From Gastranaerophilus sp045639085 (GTDB taxonomy: Bacteria; Cyanobacteriota; Vampirovibrionia; Gastranaerophilales; Gastranaerophilaceae), in assembly GCA_045639085.1 (NCBI GenBank), contig JAZUCM010000119.1:1-52527 (forward strand): a stretch of DNA of 52,527 nucleotides, read 5' to 3'. The notes beneath the pieces are model-generated. The model made no database searches. It was not told the origin of the DNA and saw nothing but the letters and a program-made list of their open reading frames with translations. The position numbers and the translations under genes are program-made. Below are positions 32,127 to 41,692 of this stretch, in pieces (the first letter of the stretch is position 1; every line of letters begins with the position of its first letter).

Positions 32127-33302
32127 ATGAAAAAATGTCATATAATCGGCGGTATAATTGCAATAGCAGCAACACTTTTGGTCGTCGGTATTGTTTATAG
32201 AATTAAAAACCCTAAAACTTCCGGCGCTCGTCCTGCACCACAAGTTATCGTTCAGCCGGTAGGCGAAGAAGATATTATTTGGACATTTGAGGCGCCAGGC
32301 CGCGTAGTTTCTAAATATCAGGTTAAAGTTTTAGCCAGAATTTCGGGTTATTTGAGAGAAAGCTACTTCAAAGAAGGTGATTACGTGAAAGCCGGTCAGA
32401 ATTTATTTAAAATCGAGCCGGATGAGTTCAATAACGCAGCACAAGTTGCTGATGCAAACGTGAAAAACATTCAAGCAAGATTGACTTATGCGGAAAAACA
32501 ACTCAAACGTGCCCAGGAATTGATAAAAAACGACTATATCTCAAAAGCACAATATGACGAAATGCTGGCCAACCGTGACTCGCTTGTTGCGCAATTGGCT
32601 TCTGCTAAAGCCTCAAATTCCGATACAAAACGAATTCTAGGTTACACAGACGTTAAAGCTCCTGTTGACGGACGAGTGGGGTTAATTACAGTAACGCTCG
32701 GAAACTATGTAACACCATCTTCCGGCGCTCTTACAACAATCAACAGTATGAACCCGATTTATGTAACGTTCCCGATGGATACAGGCGATTTTGCCACACT
32801 TAAACAAACAGACAAAGACAACAACAATCCGCGAAAAATCGAACTTTATTTTTCAAACGGAATTAAATACGAACTTGATGGCGAACAAGATTTTCACGAC
32901 AACAAAGTTGACGAAACAACAGGTACCGTAACGATGAGAGCAACTTTTGACAACCCGAAAAACATATTGCTTCACGGCGAATTCGTCAATGTAAAACTTT
33001 ATTCAAATAACAAAATAAAAGCGCCTATCGTTCCGCAAGTGGCTATTCAAGAAAACCAAGCCGGCAAATATGTTTATGTCGTGGACGAAAATAATATTGC
33101 AAACCTGACTTACATCAAAACCGGGATTCAATCAGGTGACAATTGGATTGTAACAAGTGGGGTTAAAGCGGGCGACCGTATCGTTGTTGACGGATTGCAA
33201 AAAGTTGTTCCGGGCTCACCAATCACGGAAATCACTCAAGAAGAAAAAGACAAAATGGTCGCTACTGAAAAAGCAGAAAAGAAGAAAAAAGGTAAAAAAT
33301 AA
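32127..33302 (+). CDS. RND efflux periplasmic adaptor (membrane fusion protein)
   Basis: 391 aa, AcrA/HlyD type. The N-terminal membrane anchor is residues ~5-25 (IIGGIIAIAATLLVVGIVY). The first barrel-sandwich half is ARISGYLRESYFKEGDYVKAGQNLFKIEP. A helical hairpin follows at ~105-165 (AEKQLKRAQELIKNDYISKAQYDE), then YTDVKAPVDGRVGLITVTLGNYVTP and the beta-barrel and membrane-proximal domains. The tail is Lys-rich. It bridges the inner-membrane pump and the OMF. AGGGAG precedes the ATG; its stop overlaps the pump start by 1 nt (TAATG). First gene of the efflux operon. Confidence 0.93.
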   Translation: MKKCHIIGGIIAIAATLLVVGIVYRIKNPKTSGARPAPQVIVQPVGEEDIIWTFEAPGRVVSKYQVKVLARISGYLRESYFKEGDYVKAGQNLFKIEPDEFNNAAQVADANVKNIQARLTYAEKQLKRAQELIKNDYISKAQYDEMLANRDSLVAQLASAKASNSDTKRILGYTDVKAPVDGRVGLITVTLGNYVTPSSGALTTINSMNPIYVTFPMDTGDFATLKQTDKDNNNPRKIELYFSNGIKYELDGEQDFHDNKVDETTGTVTMRATFDNPKNILLHGEFVNVKLYSNNKIKAPIVPQVAIQENQAGKYVYVVDENNIANLTYIKTGIQSGDNWIVTSGVKAGDRIVVDGLQKVVPGSPITEITQEEKDKMVATEKAEKKKKGKK

Positions 33303-36300
33303 TGTCCGAAAATAAAGGTAATTTATTCATAAAACGTCCCAAACTTGCAATAGTAATTTCGCTTGTAATCATACTTGCAGGACTTTTGATGGTAAATGTT
33401 CTTCCTCTTGAGGAATACCCGTCAATTACCCCGCCACAAGTCGTCGTTACAGCAACTTATGCGGGTGCAAGTTCTGACGTAATCGAGTCGACCATCGCAG
33501 CCCCGGTTGAAGCTCAATTGAACGGGGTTGAAGACATGATATATATGTCATCGACTTCCCAAAACGGACAATATAAGTTAAGTTTATACTTTAACGTAGG
33601 CTCTGACCCGGATATGGCGGTCGTAAACGTGCAAAACCAACTACAACTCGTCACACCGCGTTTGCCGGAAGAAGTTAAACGCTATGGGCTTTCAGTTAGG
33701 AAATCCACCGGCGGCCCGGGCTTCATGATGATTTCCGTAAACTCCCCGACAGGAACGTATGACAACCTTTACATCGCAAACTACGCGTCAATTTACCTGA
33801 AAGACGAACTCGCACGTGTCAAAGGTGTCGGGGAAATCAACGTTTTCGGCTCATCCAACTACGCGATGAGAATATGGCTTGACGCGAGCAAAATGGCAAA
33901 TTTAGGCGTTACCGTTGAAGATGTATCCAAAGCCGTAACGTACCAAAACACCCAATCTCCGGCTGGTGACCTCGGTGTCGAACCAATGAAAAACAAACAA
34001 TTAATCAAGTTAACATTAAGAACAGAAGGCCGATTGAATACAGTCGAAGACTTTGAAAATATCGTCGTAAAATCAAAGGCTGACGGCTCCAACGTAAAAT
34101 TAAAAGACGTATCCCGCGTTGAATTGGGCGCCGAAAGTTACTCGTTTTTCTCAAGAATTGACGGCGAAAACTCTGCAATTATCGCAGTAAACAAACTCCC
34201 GGAAGCAAACGCCATTGACCTTGCAAACAAGGTAAGCAAAAAAATGGAAGAATTAGGCAAAAGTCTCCCGCAAGGTATCGAATACCATATTCAATATGAT
34301 GAAACCGAATTCGTACGCGAATCAATCAAAGAAGTTTTGAGCGCAATTGCACTGGCTGTTTTACTGGTCGGTATCGTAACATATTTGTTCTTAGGCAGCA
34401 AAAGAGCCGCTCTGATTCCGTTTTGCGCTATTCCTGTCTCTCTTATCGGTGTATTTATATTCATGAACATGTTCGGTTTTTCAATAAACCTTTTAATATT
34501 GTTTGCACTTGTATTGGCCGTCGGACTGGTTGTTGACGACGCTATCGTCGTACTCGAAAACACCCAACGCCACATCCAAAACGGAAAATCACCCAAAGAA
34601 GCCACCGAAATCACAATGCAAGAAGTATTAGGTGCAGTTGTTGCAACTTCACTTGTTTTGATGGCCGTTTTCGTCCCTGTATCGTTTATGTCAGGTATTA
34701 CGGGGCAAATGTTTAGACAATTTGCGCTCTGTATTGCAAGTTCCATCGGGCTTTCAACAGTTGTTGCCTTAACCCTGGCGCCTGCACTTTGTGCGATGAT
34801 TCTGGACAAAAACTCTGAAAAAGCTGACTACAAGTTTATTGAAAATTTCAACAACTGGTTTGATAATATACGTGAAAAATACCTTGATTGGGCGAAAAAA
34901 TTTATTAATAACATTCCGCTTACGTTGACAATTTACGGCGCACTGTTGGGTCTGATTGTATTGTTATTTGTATCCGTTCCGTCAGGATTTATCCCAACGG
35001 AAGACAAAGGAACAATATTCTCGCAAATTCAGCTGCCGGAAGGATCTTCAGCATCAAGAACTGACGAAGTTGCTGATGTAATTGACAAAAAAATCCGAAC
35101 AATTCCCGGAGTTGAAAGCACAATCGTTCTGGTCGGAATGAACGGGGAAAACACCGCTTTTATTGTCACAAAACTACAAGAATTCAAACACAGAAAGAAA
35201 AAAGAACTTTCAATGGAAAGCATATTGGGACAAATAAACAAAATGTTTGCGAACTATCCATCCGCAATTATTGCGTCATTTCCACCACCGTCAATCTCCG
35301 GCTTAGGGATGTTCGGGGGCCTGGAATTCCAAATTCTGGACAAGGGCGAACGTTCCCCACAAGAACTCTATGAAGAAACAATCAAATTCATCGGAGCTGC
35401 GATGAAAGAACCCGAATTTTCGATGGTTTATACATCTTTCACAGCAAACTTACCACAACTTATGATGCTTATTGATGAAGAAAAAGCACTTTCTCAAGGA
35501 GTTGAAATATCCAGTATTTATTCCGCACTTGCCGGATATTTCGGAAAATCTTACGTAAACGACTTCAACAAATTCGGCCGTGTTTACCGTGTATATTTAC
35601 AAGCAGACGCGCCATACCGCGAAAAACCCGCTGATATCGACAAAATTTACATAAGAAACAACCAAGGCAAAATGCTGCCAATAAGTTCAGTCGTCAAATA
35701 CAAAAACGTAACCGGCCCTTATAGCTTAACACGTTTCAACATGTACCAAGCAGTAACGGTTAACGCCAGCGTAAAAGAAGGCCAAAGCTCAGGAACTGCG
35801 ATGAAGAAATTTGAAGAAATTGCGCAAAGGGTTTTGCCAAAAGATATTGGCTACGCGTGGTCCGGCAGCTCGCTACAAGAAAAAGAATCCAGCGGACAAA
35901 TAGGCGTAATTCTTGCGATGTCACTGGTTTTCGTATACTTATTCCTGGTTGGGCTATACGAAAGCTGGATGTTGCCGGTTGCAGTACTCTTAATCTCCCC
36001 GGTCGCGATGGTCGGTGCATTGGCATTTATCGCAATTCTTGCCCAATTTGGCGGTGCACTTGACATTTACGCACAAATCGGGCTTGTAATGCTCATTGGT
36101 TTGAGTACAAAACAGGCGATTTTGATTATAGAATTCGCAAAAGACGCCCACGAAAACGACGGTTTATCAATAAAAGATGCAGCCATTCAGGCGGCGTACC
36201 TACGTTTCCGCGCGGTAATGATGACAAATATCGCGTTCATTCTCGGATTGGTTCCACTTGTCACGGCAACCGGCGCAGGGGCTGCAAGCAGACATTCCGT

Positions 36301-36433
36301 CGGGATGACAGTATTTGGCGGAATGATGGCTGTTGCTTTCATCGGAACATTCCTTGTTCCGGCGTTCTACGTCATGATTGAAGAAATGAAGATCAACGTT
36401 GCCCACTACGTAAAATCTAAAAAAGGACAATAA
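33302..36433 (+). CDS. RND multidrug efflux pump (HAE1/AcrB family)
   Basis: 1043 aa, the full AcrB-like length with 12 transmembrane helices and two large periplasmic loops. FIKRPKLAIVISLVIILAG starts TM1, and LPLEEYPSITPPQVVVTATY is the family's porter entry. GLVVDDAIVVLEN carries the TM4 Asp pair (~410-411) used for proton relay. GYAWSGSSLQE and the TM10 region LIGLSTKQAILIIEFA, with the conserved Lys, are also present. The second half repeats the first. It should export drugs, bile salts or similar amphiphiles by proton antiport. It is co-translated with the adaptor (1-nt overlap) and abuts the OMF gene. Confidence 0.96.
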   Translation: MSENKGNLFIKRPKLAIVISLVIILAGLLMVNVLPLEEYPSITPPQVVVTATYAGASSDVIESTIAAPVEAQLNGVEDMIYMSSTSQNGQYKLSLYFNVGSDPDMAVVNVQNQLQLVTPRLPEEVKRYGLSVRKSTGGPGFMMISVNSPTGTYDNLYIANYASIYLKDELARVKGVGEINVFGSSNYAMRIWLDASKMANLGVTVEDVSKAVTYQNTQSPAGDLGVEPMKNKQLIKLTLRTEGRLNTVEDFENIVVKSKADGSNVKLKDVSRVELGAESYSFFSRIDGENSAIIAVNKLPEANAIDLANKVSKKMEELGKSLPQGIEYHIQYDETEFVRESIKEVLSAIALAVLLVGIVTYLFLGSKRAALIPFCAIPVSLIGVFIFMNMFGFSINLLILFALVLAVGLVVDDAIVVLENTQRHIQNGKSPKEATEITMQEVLGAVVATSLVLMAVFVPVSFMSGITGQMFRQFALCIASSIGLSTVVALTLAPALCAMILDKNSEKADYKFIENFNNWFDNIREKYLDWAKKFINNIPLTLTIYGALLGLIVLLFVSVPSGFIPTEDKGTIFSQIQLPEGSSASRTDEVADVIDKKIRTIPGVESTIVLVGMNGENTAFIVTKLQEFKHRKKKELSMESILGQINKMFANYPSAIIASFPPPSISGLGMFGGLEFQILDKGERSPQELYEETIKFIGAAMKEPEFSMVYTSFTANLPQLMMLIDEEKALSQGVEISSIYSALAGYFGKSYVNDFNKFGRVYRVYLQADAPYREKPADIDKIYIRNNQGKMLPISSVVKYKNVTGPYSLTRFNMYQAVTVNASVKEGQSSGTAMKKFEEIAQRVLPKDIGYAWSGSSLQEKESSGQIGVILAMSLVFVYLFLVGLYESWMLPVAVLLISPVAMVGALAFIAILAQFGGALDIYAQIGLVMLIGLSTKQAILIIEFAKDAHENDGLSIKDAAIQAAYLRFRAVMMTNIAFILGLVPLVTATGAGAASRHSVGMTVFGGMMAVAFIGTFLVPAFYVMIEEMKINVAHYVKSKKGQ

Positions 36434-37870
36434 ATGAAAAACAAAATAATCATTTTTAGCATAATATTTTCACTGTTTGTCACCCCACTAACCTGGGCAA
36501 ATGACGACAATTTCTGGAACGAGATTGATACGGATGAATTCCCGGAAGCCTCAGAAGTCTTGCCGTACGACAGCGTCAAACGTAACGACGAAGGGCAAGT
36601 CGTCATCGAAAGTGGTATCGAAAAAAATATCAACCTTACCTTAATGAACTGTATCGAGCTCGCGCTCGGTAACAACCCGGACATTAATGTTGCATTCCAC
36701 GATACACTGGCTTCAGACACACGCATCAGGCAAGTTTGGTCAAATTATTTCCCTAAATTCAGTTGGCAAACCGGCTATACAAAAATCAAACAACTTCAAT
36801 TATCCGACGCGTTAGGCCGAAATTTGACCTTTAACTACTACGTTTTAGGGCAAATCACTCTTTCTCAAATGCTTTATGACTTTGGAGTAACCCAAAACCA
36901 AGCAACAATTCGACGGTTAGAGTTTGAAAATTCGAAGCAAACACTTGCATCCGTCATCAACAACGTTATTTACCAGACAAAAGACGCGTACTTTAACCTG
37001 CTTTACGCTAACCAACAACGCGCAGTCGCCTTAGATACCGTTCAAAAATTTGAATTGTTCTACAACCAAGCAAAGTCCTTCTACGAAATCGGTTTAAACC
37101 CAAAAGTAGACGTTACAATTGCTGAGGCAAACCTGTCCGATGCGAAACTAAAACTTATCCGTGCCGACAACGCCGTCAATCTTGCAGTTGCACGTCTAAA
37201 CAACGTTATGGGCATCCCGTTCATAGACGAATACGACCCAAAAGATTCCCTAATGTTTACACCGTTTGACATGACCTTCGACGAACTAATCAGCGTAGCT
37301 CGCGAAGCCAGACCCGAACTTCGCCAAGCCGAAATCCGTGTCGAAACTGCCAAACAAACCCTAAAACTGGTTAAAAAGTCATATTTCCCAAGCATCACCG
37401 CAGAAGGCCAATACGCAGCCGGCGGACGCCACTGGACTTCAAACTACGGTTACAACTACGGATTGTATCTGACATTTCCGACTATCAACGGAATGTTAAT
37501 CAAAAACGAAATAGCAGAGGCACGCTATCTTTATGACCAACAACTCGCAGCAGCCAGAAAGACCCAAAACGATATCTATTTGGAAATCCGAAATGCATTT
37601 TTAAAACTCGAAGAAAAGAAAAACTCTGTTCCTGTTGCACTTTTACAGGTAAAACAAACCAAAGAAAACTACGAGCTTTCATACGGTCGCTACAAAGTTG
37701 GCGAAGCTAGCCCAATAGAACTCAAAGACGCGCAAAACCTTTACCAAACGGCACAACTAAACTACTATGACGCGCTGTATCAATACAACTCAGCCCGTGC
37801 AGAAGTCGAAAGAGCCGTTGGTAAAAACATTAACCCCGACGACAAAGACACATTAAAACTTACAGAATAA
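36434..37870 (+). CDS. TolC-like outer membrane efflux protein
   Basis: 478 aa. The signal peptide is residues 1-22 (MKNKIIIFSIIFSLFVTPLTWA). An N-terminal acidic stretch is followed by two OEP repeats (~65-260 and ~275-460) with long alpha-helices (VKQTKENYELSYGRYKVGEASPI, split here by eye) and the usual SPIELKDAQNLYQTAQLNY near the end. It forms the trimeric outer-membrane duct of the RND system. AAAGGA in the pump's end serves as ribosome site. The ATG follows the pump's TAA directly. Third gene of the efflux operon. Confidence 0.94.
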   Translation: MKNKIIIFSIIFSLFVTPLTWANDDNFWNEIDTDEFPEASEVLPYDSVKRNDEGQVVIESGIEKNINLTLMNCIELALGNNPDINVAFHDTLASDTRIRQVWSNYFPKFSWQTGYTKIKQLQLSDALGRNLTFNYYVLGQITLSQMLYDFGVTQNQATIRRLEFENSKQTLASVINNVIYQTKDAYFNLLYANQQRAVALDTVQKFELFYNQAKSFYEIGLNPKVDVTIAEANLSDAKLKLIRADNAVNLAVARLNNVMGIPFIDEYDPKDSLMFTPFDMTFDELISVAREARPELRQAEIRVETAKQTLKLVKKSYFPSITAEGQYAAGGRHWTSNYGYNYGLYLTFPTINGMLIKNEIAEARYLYDQQLAAARKTQNDIYLEIRNAFLKLEEKKNSVPVALLQVKQTKENYELSYGRYKVGEASPIELKDAQNLYQTAQLNYYDALYQYNSARAEVERAVGKNINPDDKDTLKLTE

Positions 37871-38102
37871 TTACACACTTGATTACCTATCACTTGGTAA
37901 CTTGCTTAAATTTTGCAGCCAAAGACGGTATCACAGCCTAGTGCTTTATTCTCCTATTCATTACGACTTACGCCTTATGAAAGGCAAAATATGTCTAAAA
38001 CGAACAAACATTAACTTTTGTAACAAAAAAAGGCAATGTTGAAATTGAGAAAGACTTAAAACGTTTATATAAATGTAAGACGTAAATGAGGAACTTGAAG
38101 AG
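37871..38102. promoter_or_regulatory. Intergenic region with the promoter of the Gly/Ser-rich gene
   Basis: No gene is seen between the OMF stop and 38103. TTGAGA (38045-38050), 17 nt, TATAAA (38068-38073) form a good plus-strand promoter. A weak TTACC/GGTAA hairpin lies near 37884-37903 but has no T-run. Confidence 0.5.
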
Positions 38103-38519
38103 ATGAGCACAATGTTTGCACCGCAAATTAATGAAGTTGACAGAAAAACAAATCAAGCTCTTGCAGGCAAATCAATTGAAACAGCCGGCCCATTGGCAAT
38201 GTTACCGACAACGTCAATGTTTGGCGATGATGTCTACGACGATTTTTCTTCAAGCAATCCATTTGCACAAGGTTCAGTTGATTACTCTATGTATTCCGAA
38301 AGCCCGGTAACAAGTACTCCGAGCGAAAGCTCATACGCAATTGCAATGAGCGGCTTTGTTAGCAACGCAATGGGCGATATGGGTGGCGGAACATCTTTTG
38401 ACGGAGGAGTATCAACAAGTATGGGCGGCGACAGCGGATTTTCCGGTGGCGGAATGTGCTCTGGCGGCGGCTCTGGCGGCGGCTTTTCCGGTGGTTCATC
38501 CGGCGGATTTACAGCTTAA
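38103..38519 (+). CDS. Small Gly/Ser-rich protein
   Basis: 138 aa without a signal peptide or membrane segment. The first ~80 residues are polar and contain Asp/Ser/Tyr clusters (DDVYDDFSSSNPF). From ~95 onward the chain is nearly all Gly, Ser and Met, with one Cys (GGGMCSGGGSGGGFSGG). Such tails occur in disordered or surface-associated proteins. GAGG lies ~10 nt before the ATG. It has its own promoter and terminator. Function unknown. Confidence 0.7.
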   Translation: MSTMFAPQINEVDRKTNQALAGKSIETAGPLAMLPTTSMFGDDVYDDFSSSNPFAQGSVDYSMYSESPVTSTPSESSYAIAMSGFVSNAMGDMGGGTSFDGGVSTSMGGDSGFSGGGMCSGGGSGGGFSGGSSGGFTA

Positions 38520-38573
38520 TCTTCCCCTTAAAAGATTTACACAAGACTACGAAATAAAGAAAAAGAAATCTAT

Positions 38574-38604
38574 GCGAAATCGCTTGTCGGTTTCGCCTTT
38601 TTTT
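38574..38604 (+). terminator. Terminator of the Gly/Ser-rich gene
   Basis: GCGAAA (38574-38579) pairs with TTTCGC (38591-38596), then TTTTTTT at 38598-38604. Confidence 0.7.
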
Positions 38605-38626
38605 GCCTTGTTATCAAACCCAACAG

Positions 38627-40024
38627 TTATTTTCCCCCCAATAGTTTATTATATTTATCAAACATAATTTTATCTTTTTGCTGATAAGCTATCCAGCGGT
38701 AGTTTTGATAAAAACCTTTACGTTCCTCATCACTTTGCGCCAGAGCCAAGCCTTTATCTAAAATTTGGGCAGCCTTGTTAAACTGTTTTTGCTCAGCGTA
38801 TTTTACGCCAAGGTTGTTGTAAAACCCGACGACAAAACGCTCTGAGGAATAGGTTGCAGCTTTATCAATACATTTTTCTGCAGAAGGTAGTTTTCCGATA
38901 TCCATATAGAGTGCGGAGACCTCAAGAAGAATTTGAGCGGCATGTTCCTTATTATCAATCCGCTTTAGGGCATTTGAATAAGCGTCAATTGCCCCTTGGT
39001 AATATTTTTTTTCCTGACAAGCTCTTGCAAGTTCGATGTATAAAGAAGGATTGTCGGGTGTAATTTTAATATTTTCCTGGATTTGGCGAATAGTAAAATC
39101 CGCTCTTTGAGAGTCATTACCCCATAAGTCTGCTGTTGTAATCAAACCTTCCTTGTCCGCCTCTGAAAACGGAATATTTGACGTGTCAGGAATAATTGAA
39201 TAAATCGCCCGCAATGTCGTCATGTCCGCTTGAGAAATCTTGGCACGTTTAATCTCGCCATCGCTAACAGGGTACATCAAGTCGTCGGGGTTTGTACTAT
39301 GTCCACGCAGCCCAAGACCATGCCCGATTTCGTGCAAGGCAAAGGAATAAAATATTTCTGCCGGCCACTTATGCCCACCACAAGCAAAGGGGGAAAATTC
39401 AACAACAGAATGTTTTATATTCCCTTTTGTATCATACGTAAAATATTGATATGCCGCCGTTCCTGAGCCCTTTTCATCACAATTGCGATTTTTAAGGTCA
39501 GAGGCAAAAATGCATTTATAATGCGCGTCACTTGGTGAATTTGTATAAACAAACCTTACAAAACCATTTGTATATTTTTCCCAGGTAGAAAACGCATTTT
39601 TAACCTCTTGCACATAAACAGACGGAACTCCGCCAGCCCCTTGTAAATAAACTCTAAGCGGAAAACTTTTGGGATTCCAGCGTTCTAACTTTCCGGCACT
39701 GAGTACGGCGTCCAAGTAATTATCGCCAATCAAATTTTTAACCGCAGCACGGTTTGAATGTAATTTTGAGCCTCTGCCGGCATGATATTCCGGGCGGCTA
39801 ACTTGCGACGGTGAGGTTTCTTCAATATCTTCATCTTCGTAATTTTCGGACTCTTCCATTGTTGAATGTCCCGCTGAACTTGCAGGCTGCTCAGGCGATA
39901 ACGTCAAATTAACTCCAAACAGCTTGAACGCGATGTATTCCAGCTTTTCCGGCCCCTGAGGCAAGCAATAAATCCCAGCGATTGTTATCGCTAAAAATAA
40001 AAATAATCTTCCTAAAAACTTCAT
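38627..40024 (-). CDS. Exported metzincin (matrixin-like) metalloprotease with C-terminal TPRs
   Basis: 465 aa. The N-terminal segment (FLGRLFLFLAITIAGIYC) is a signal peptide or anchor. Residues ~50-80 are acidic linker. A matrixin-like domain spans ~115-280, with the full metzincin zinc site HEIGHGLGLRGHS at ~residue 230 (three His ligands and the catalytic Glu) and the Met-turn as DDLMYP ~13 residues later. Residues ~310-460 carry three or four TPR-like repeats (YQGAIDAYSNALKRI, FNKAAQILDKGLALA), which probably bind a partner or substrate. It should act in the periplasm or outside the cell. There is no clear pro-domain cysteine switch. It is divergent from cysK. Confidence 0.88.
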   Translation of the reverse strand: MKFLGRLFLFLAITIAGIYCLPQGPEKLEYIAFKLFGVNLTLSPEQPASSAGHSTMEESENYEDEDIEETSPSQVSRPEYHAGRGSKLHSNRAAVKNLIGDNYLDAVLSAGKLERWNPKSFPLRVYLQGAGGVPSVYVQEVKNAFSTWEKYTNGFVRFVYTNSPSDAHYKCIFASDLKNRNCDEKGSGTAAYQYFTYDTKGNIKHSVVEFSPFACGGHKWPAEIFYSFALHEIGHGLGLRGHSTNPDDLMYPVSDGEIKRAKISQADMTTLRAIYSIIPDTSNIPFSEADKEGLITTADLWGNDSQRADFTIRQIQENIKITPDNPSLYIELARACQEKKYYQGAIDAYSNALKRIDNKEHAAQILLEVSALYMDIGKLPSAEKCIDKAATYSSERFVVGFYNNLGVKYAEQKQFNKAAQILDKGLALAQSDEERKGFYQNYRWIAYQQKDKIMFDKYNKLLGGK

Positions 40025-40041
40025 AAATGTATTTTATCAAT

Positions 40042-40076
40042 AAGTTATGCTATAATACAACATATAAAAAGGTGAG
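40042..40076 (+). promoter_or_regulatory. cysK promoter and ribosome-binding site
   Basis: An extended -10 (TGC then TATAAT, 40048-40056 region) lacks a clear -35. AAGGTGAG (40069-40076) lies 6 nt before the ATG at 40083, which favours that start over the TTG at 40080. Confidence 0.55.
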
Positions 40077-40082
40077 ATTTTG

Positions 40083-41012
40083 ATGAAAATTTTTGAAAAT
40101 GTACTGGAAGTAATTGGAAAAACTCCGCTTATTGAGATAAAAAAGCTTAACAAGACAGGCAATGCACGCGTATTTGTCAAACTTGAAAGCAAAAATCCCG
40201 GCGGTTCAGTAAAAGACAGGCCCGCATTAAAAATGATTGAAGAGGCTGAAAAAAGCGGGAAAATAAACCAAAACACCCTTATCGTTGAACCGACCAGTGG
40301 CAACACAGGCGTCGGTTTAGCCATGGTTTGCGCCGTCAAAGGATACAAAATCATCCTCACCATGCCGGAAAACATGAGTCTTGAGCGTCGCACCCTTCTC
40401 AAAGCCTATGGAGCAGAACTTATCCTCACCCCTAAAGAACTAGGCATGCAAGGCGCTGTTGACAAGGCTCTTGAAATAATGGCGCAAAATCCGAATTCGT
40501 TCATGCCTCAACAATTTAATAATCCGGCAAACCCACTTGCCCATGAAACTTCAACCGCGCAAGAAATAATCGAAGATACCGACGGAAAAATCGACATCTT
40601 TATTTCTTCATTCGGGACAACAGGTACGCTTTCGGGCTGCGGCAAAGCACTAAAAGAGTTTAATCCTTCAATAAAAATCATAGGCGTAGAGCCCGAAGAT
40701 TCCCCCCTAGTGACCCAAGATGTCAGTGGGCCACATAAAATCCAAGGCATCGGAGCAAATTTTGTGCCCGGCAACTTAAACTTTAATGTAGTAGACGAAT
40801 TTTTAACCGTCAATGCCGACATTGCAATGCAAACGGCGCGAGATTTAGCCGCAAAAGAAGGGATTCTTTGTGGAATCTCATCCGGCGCAAACGTGGCAAA
40901 AGCCTTAGAACTTGCTAACATGGAAGAAAACAAAGGAAAAATTATCGTCACAATTATTTGTGACACTGGAGAAAGATATTTAAGCAGTGAGTTATTTAAC
41001 GATGAGAAATAG
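40083..41012 (+). CDS. cysK: Cysteine synthase (O-acetylserine sulfhydrylase)
   Basis: 309 aa. A PLP enzyme that makes cysteine from O-acetylserine and sulfide. The PLP lysine is in ESKNPGGSVKDRPAL (residue ~42). PTSGNTGVGLAM binds the substrate carboxylate, and the phosphate loop is FISSFGTTGTLSGCGKAL (SFGTTGT where many have GTGGT). GIGANFVP and GISSGANVAKAL are also typical. It overlaps the next gene by 11 nt, an unusual pairing of cysteine and quinone genes. Confidence 0.95.
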   Translation: MKIFENVLEVIGKTPLIEIKKLNKTGNARVFVKLESKNPGGSVKDRPALKMIEEAEKSGKINQNTLIVEPTSGNTGVGLAMVCAVKGYKIILTMPENMSLERRTLLKAYGAELILTPKELGMQGAVDKALEIMAQNPNSFMPQQFNNPANPLAHETSTAQEIIEDTDGKIDIFISSFGTTGTLSGCGKALKEFNPSIKIIGVEPEDSPLVTQDVSGPHKIQGIGANFVPGNLNFNVVDEFLTVNADIAMQTARDLAAKEGILCGISSGANVAKALELANMEENKGKIIVTIICDTGERYLSSELFNDEK

Positions 41013-41682
41013 AACACCAGAAAAAATTCAAGAACTTTTTAACCATATCGCACCGCACTACGACCAAAACAACGATATAATTTCGTGTTTTATGCACCGC
41101 TTAATCAAGCGTGATGTTGTTTGGGACTTGCCGGAACTACCGAGTAAACCTAAAATCCTTGACCTTTGTACAGGAACAGGCGACGTCGCTCGTTTACTTC
41201 ATCAACGCTACCCGGATGCAGAAATCATCGGCGTTGATTTCTCCGAAGAAATGCTTAAAATCGCACGAGAAAAACACAAACAAATCAAAGAAATTAATTT
41301 TGTCGAAGGCGACTGCCTAAATCTCCCATTCAACAACGAAAGTTTTGATCTTGTAACGATAAGTTTTGGACTCCGCAACACCGCTGATTACAACAAAGTT
41401 GTCGCCGAAATCCGCCGAGTGCTAAAACTCGGAGCAAAATTTGTACATCTGGATTTCGGAAAAGATTCAAAATTTGCAGACAATATTTTCCTGGAAATAG
41501 TTAAATTCATCGCACAAGTCCAAGAAGACGAAAGTTACATATACTTACTTGAATCAAAAAATGCATTCCCGCCGGCTGAAGAACTAATAGAACTCTTCGC
41601 ATATCATAAATTGAAACTTGAAAAACGCAAAGACTATCTTTTCGGCCTAATTTCTGCCCAATACTGCCTCAAAACTGATTAA
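41002..41682 (+). CDS. menG: Demethylmenaquinone methyltransferase
   Basis: 226 aa from ATG 41002; an upstream in-frame GTG (40987) is less likely because family members start near this ATG. UbiE/MenG family class I SAM methyltransferase: IQELFNHIAPHYDQNNDIISC, then the SAM motif LDLCTGTGDVARLL, IIGVDFSEEMLKIAREKH, DLVTISFGLRNTADY and FVHLDFGK. It performs the last step of menaquinone (or a similar quinone) synthesis at the membrane. The last ~20 residues match poorly to E. coli UbiE. It overlaps cysK by 11 nt, so translation is coupled. Confidence 0.92.
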   Translation: MRNRTPEKIQELFNHIAPHYDQNNDIISCFMHRLIKRDVVWDLPELPSKPKILDLCTGTGDVARLLHQRYPDAEIIGVDFSEEMLKIAREKHKQIKEINFVEGDCLNLPFNNESFDLVTISFGLRNTADYNKVVAEIRRVLKLGAKFVHLDFGKDSKFADNIFLEIVKFIAQVQEDESYIYLLESKNAFPPAEELIELFAYHKLKLEKRKDYLFGLISAQYCLKTD

Positions 41683-41692
41683 ACGCTACAAT

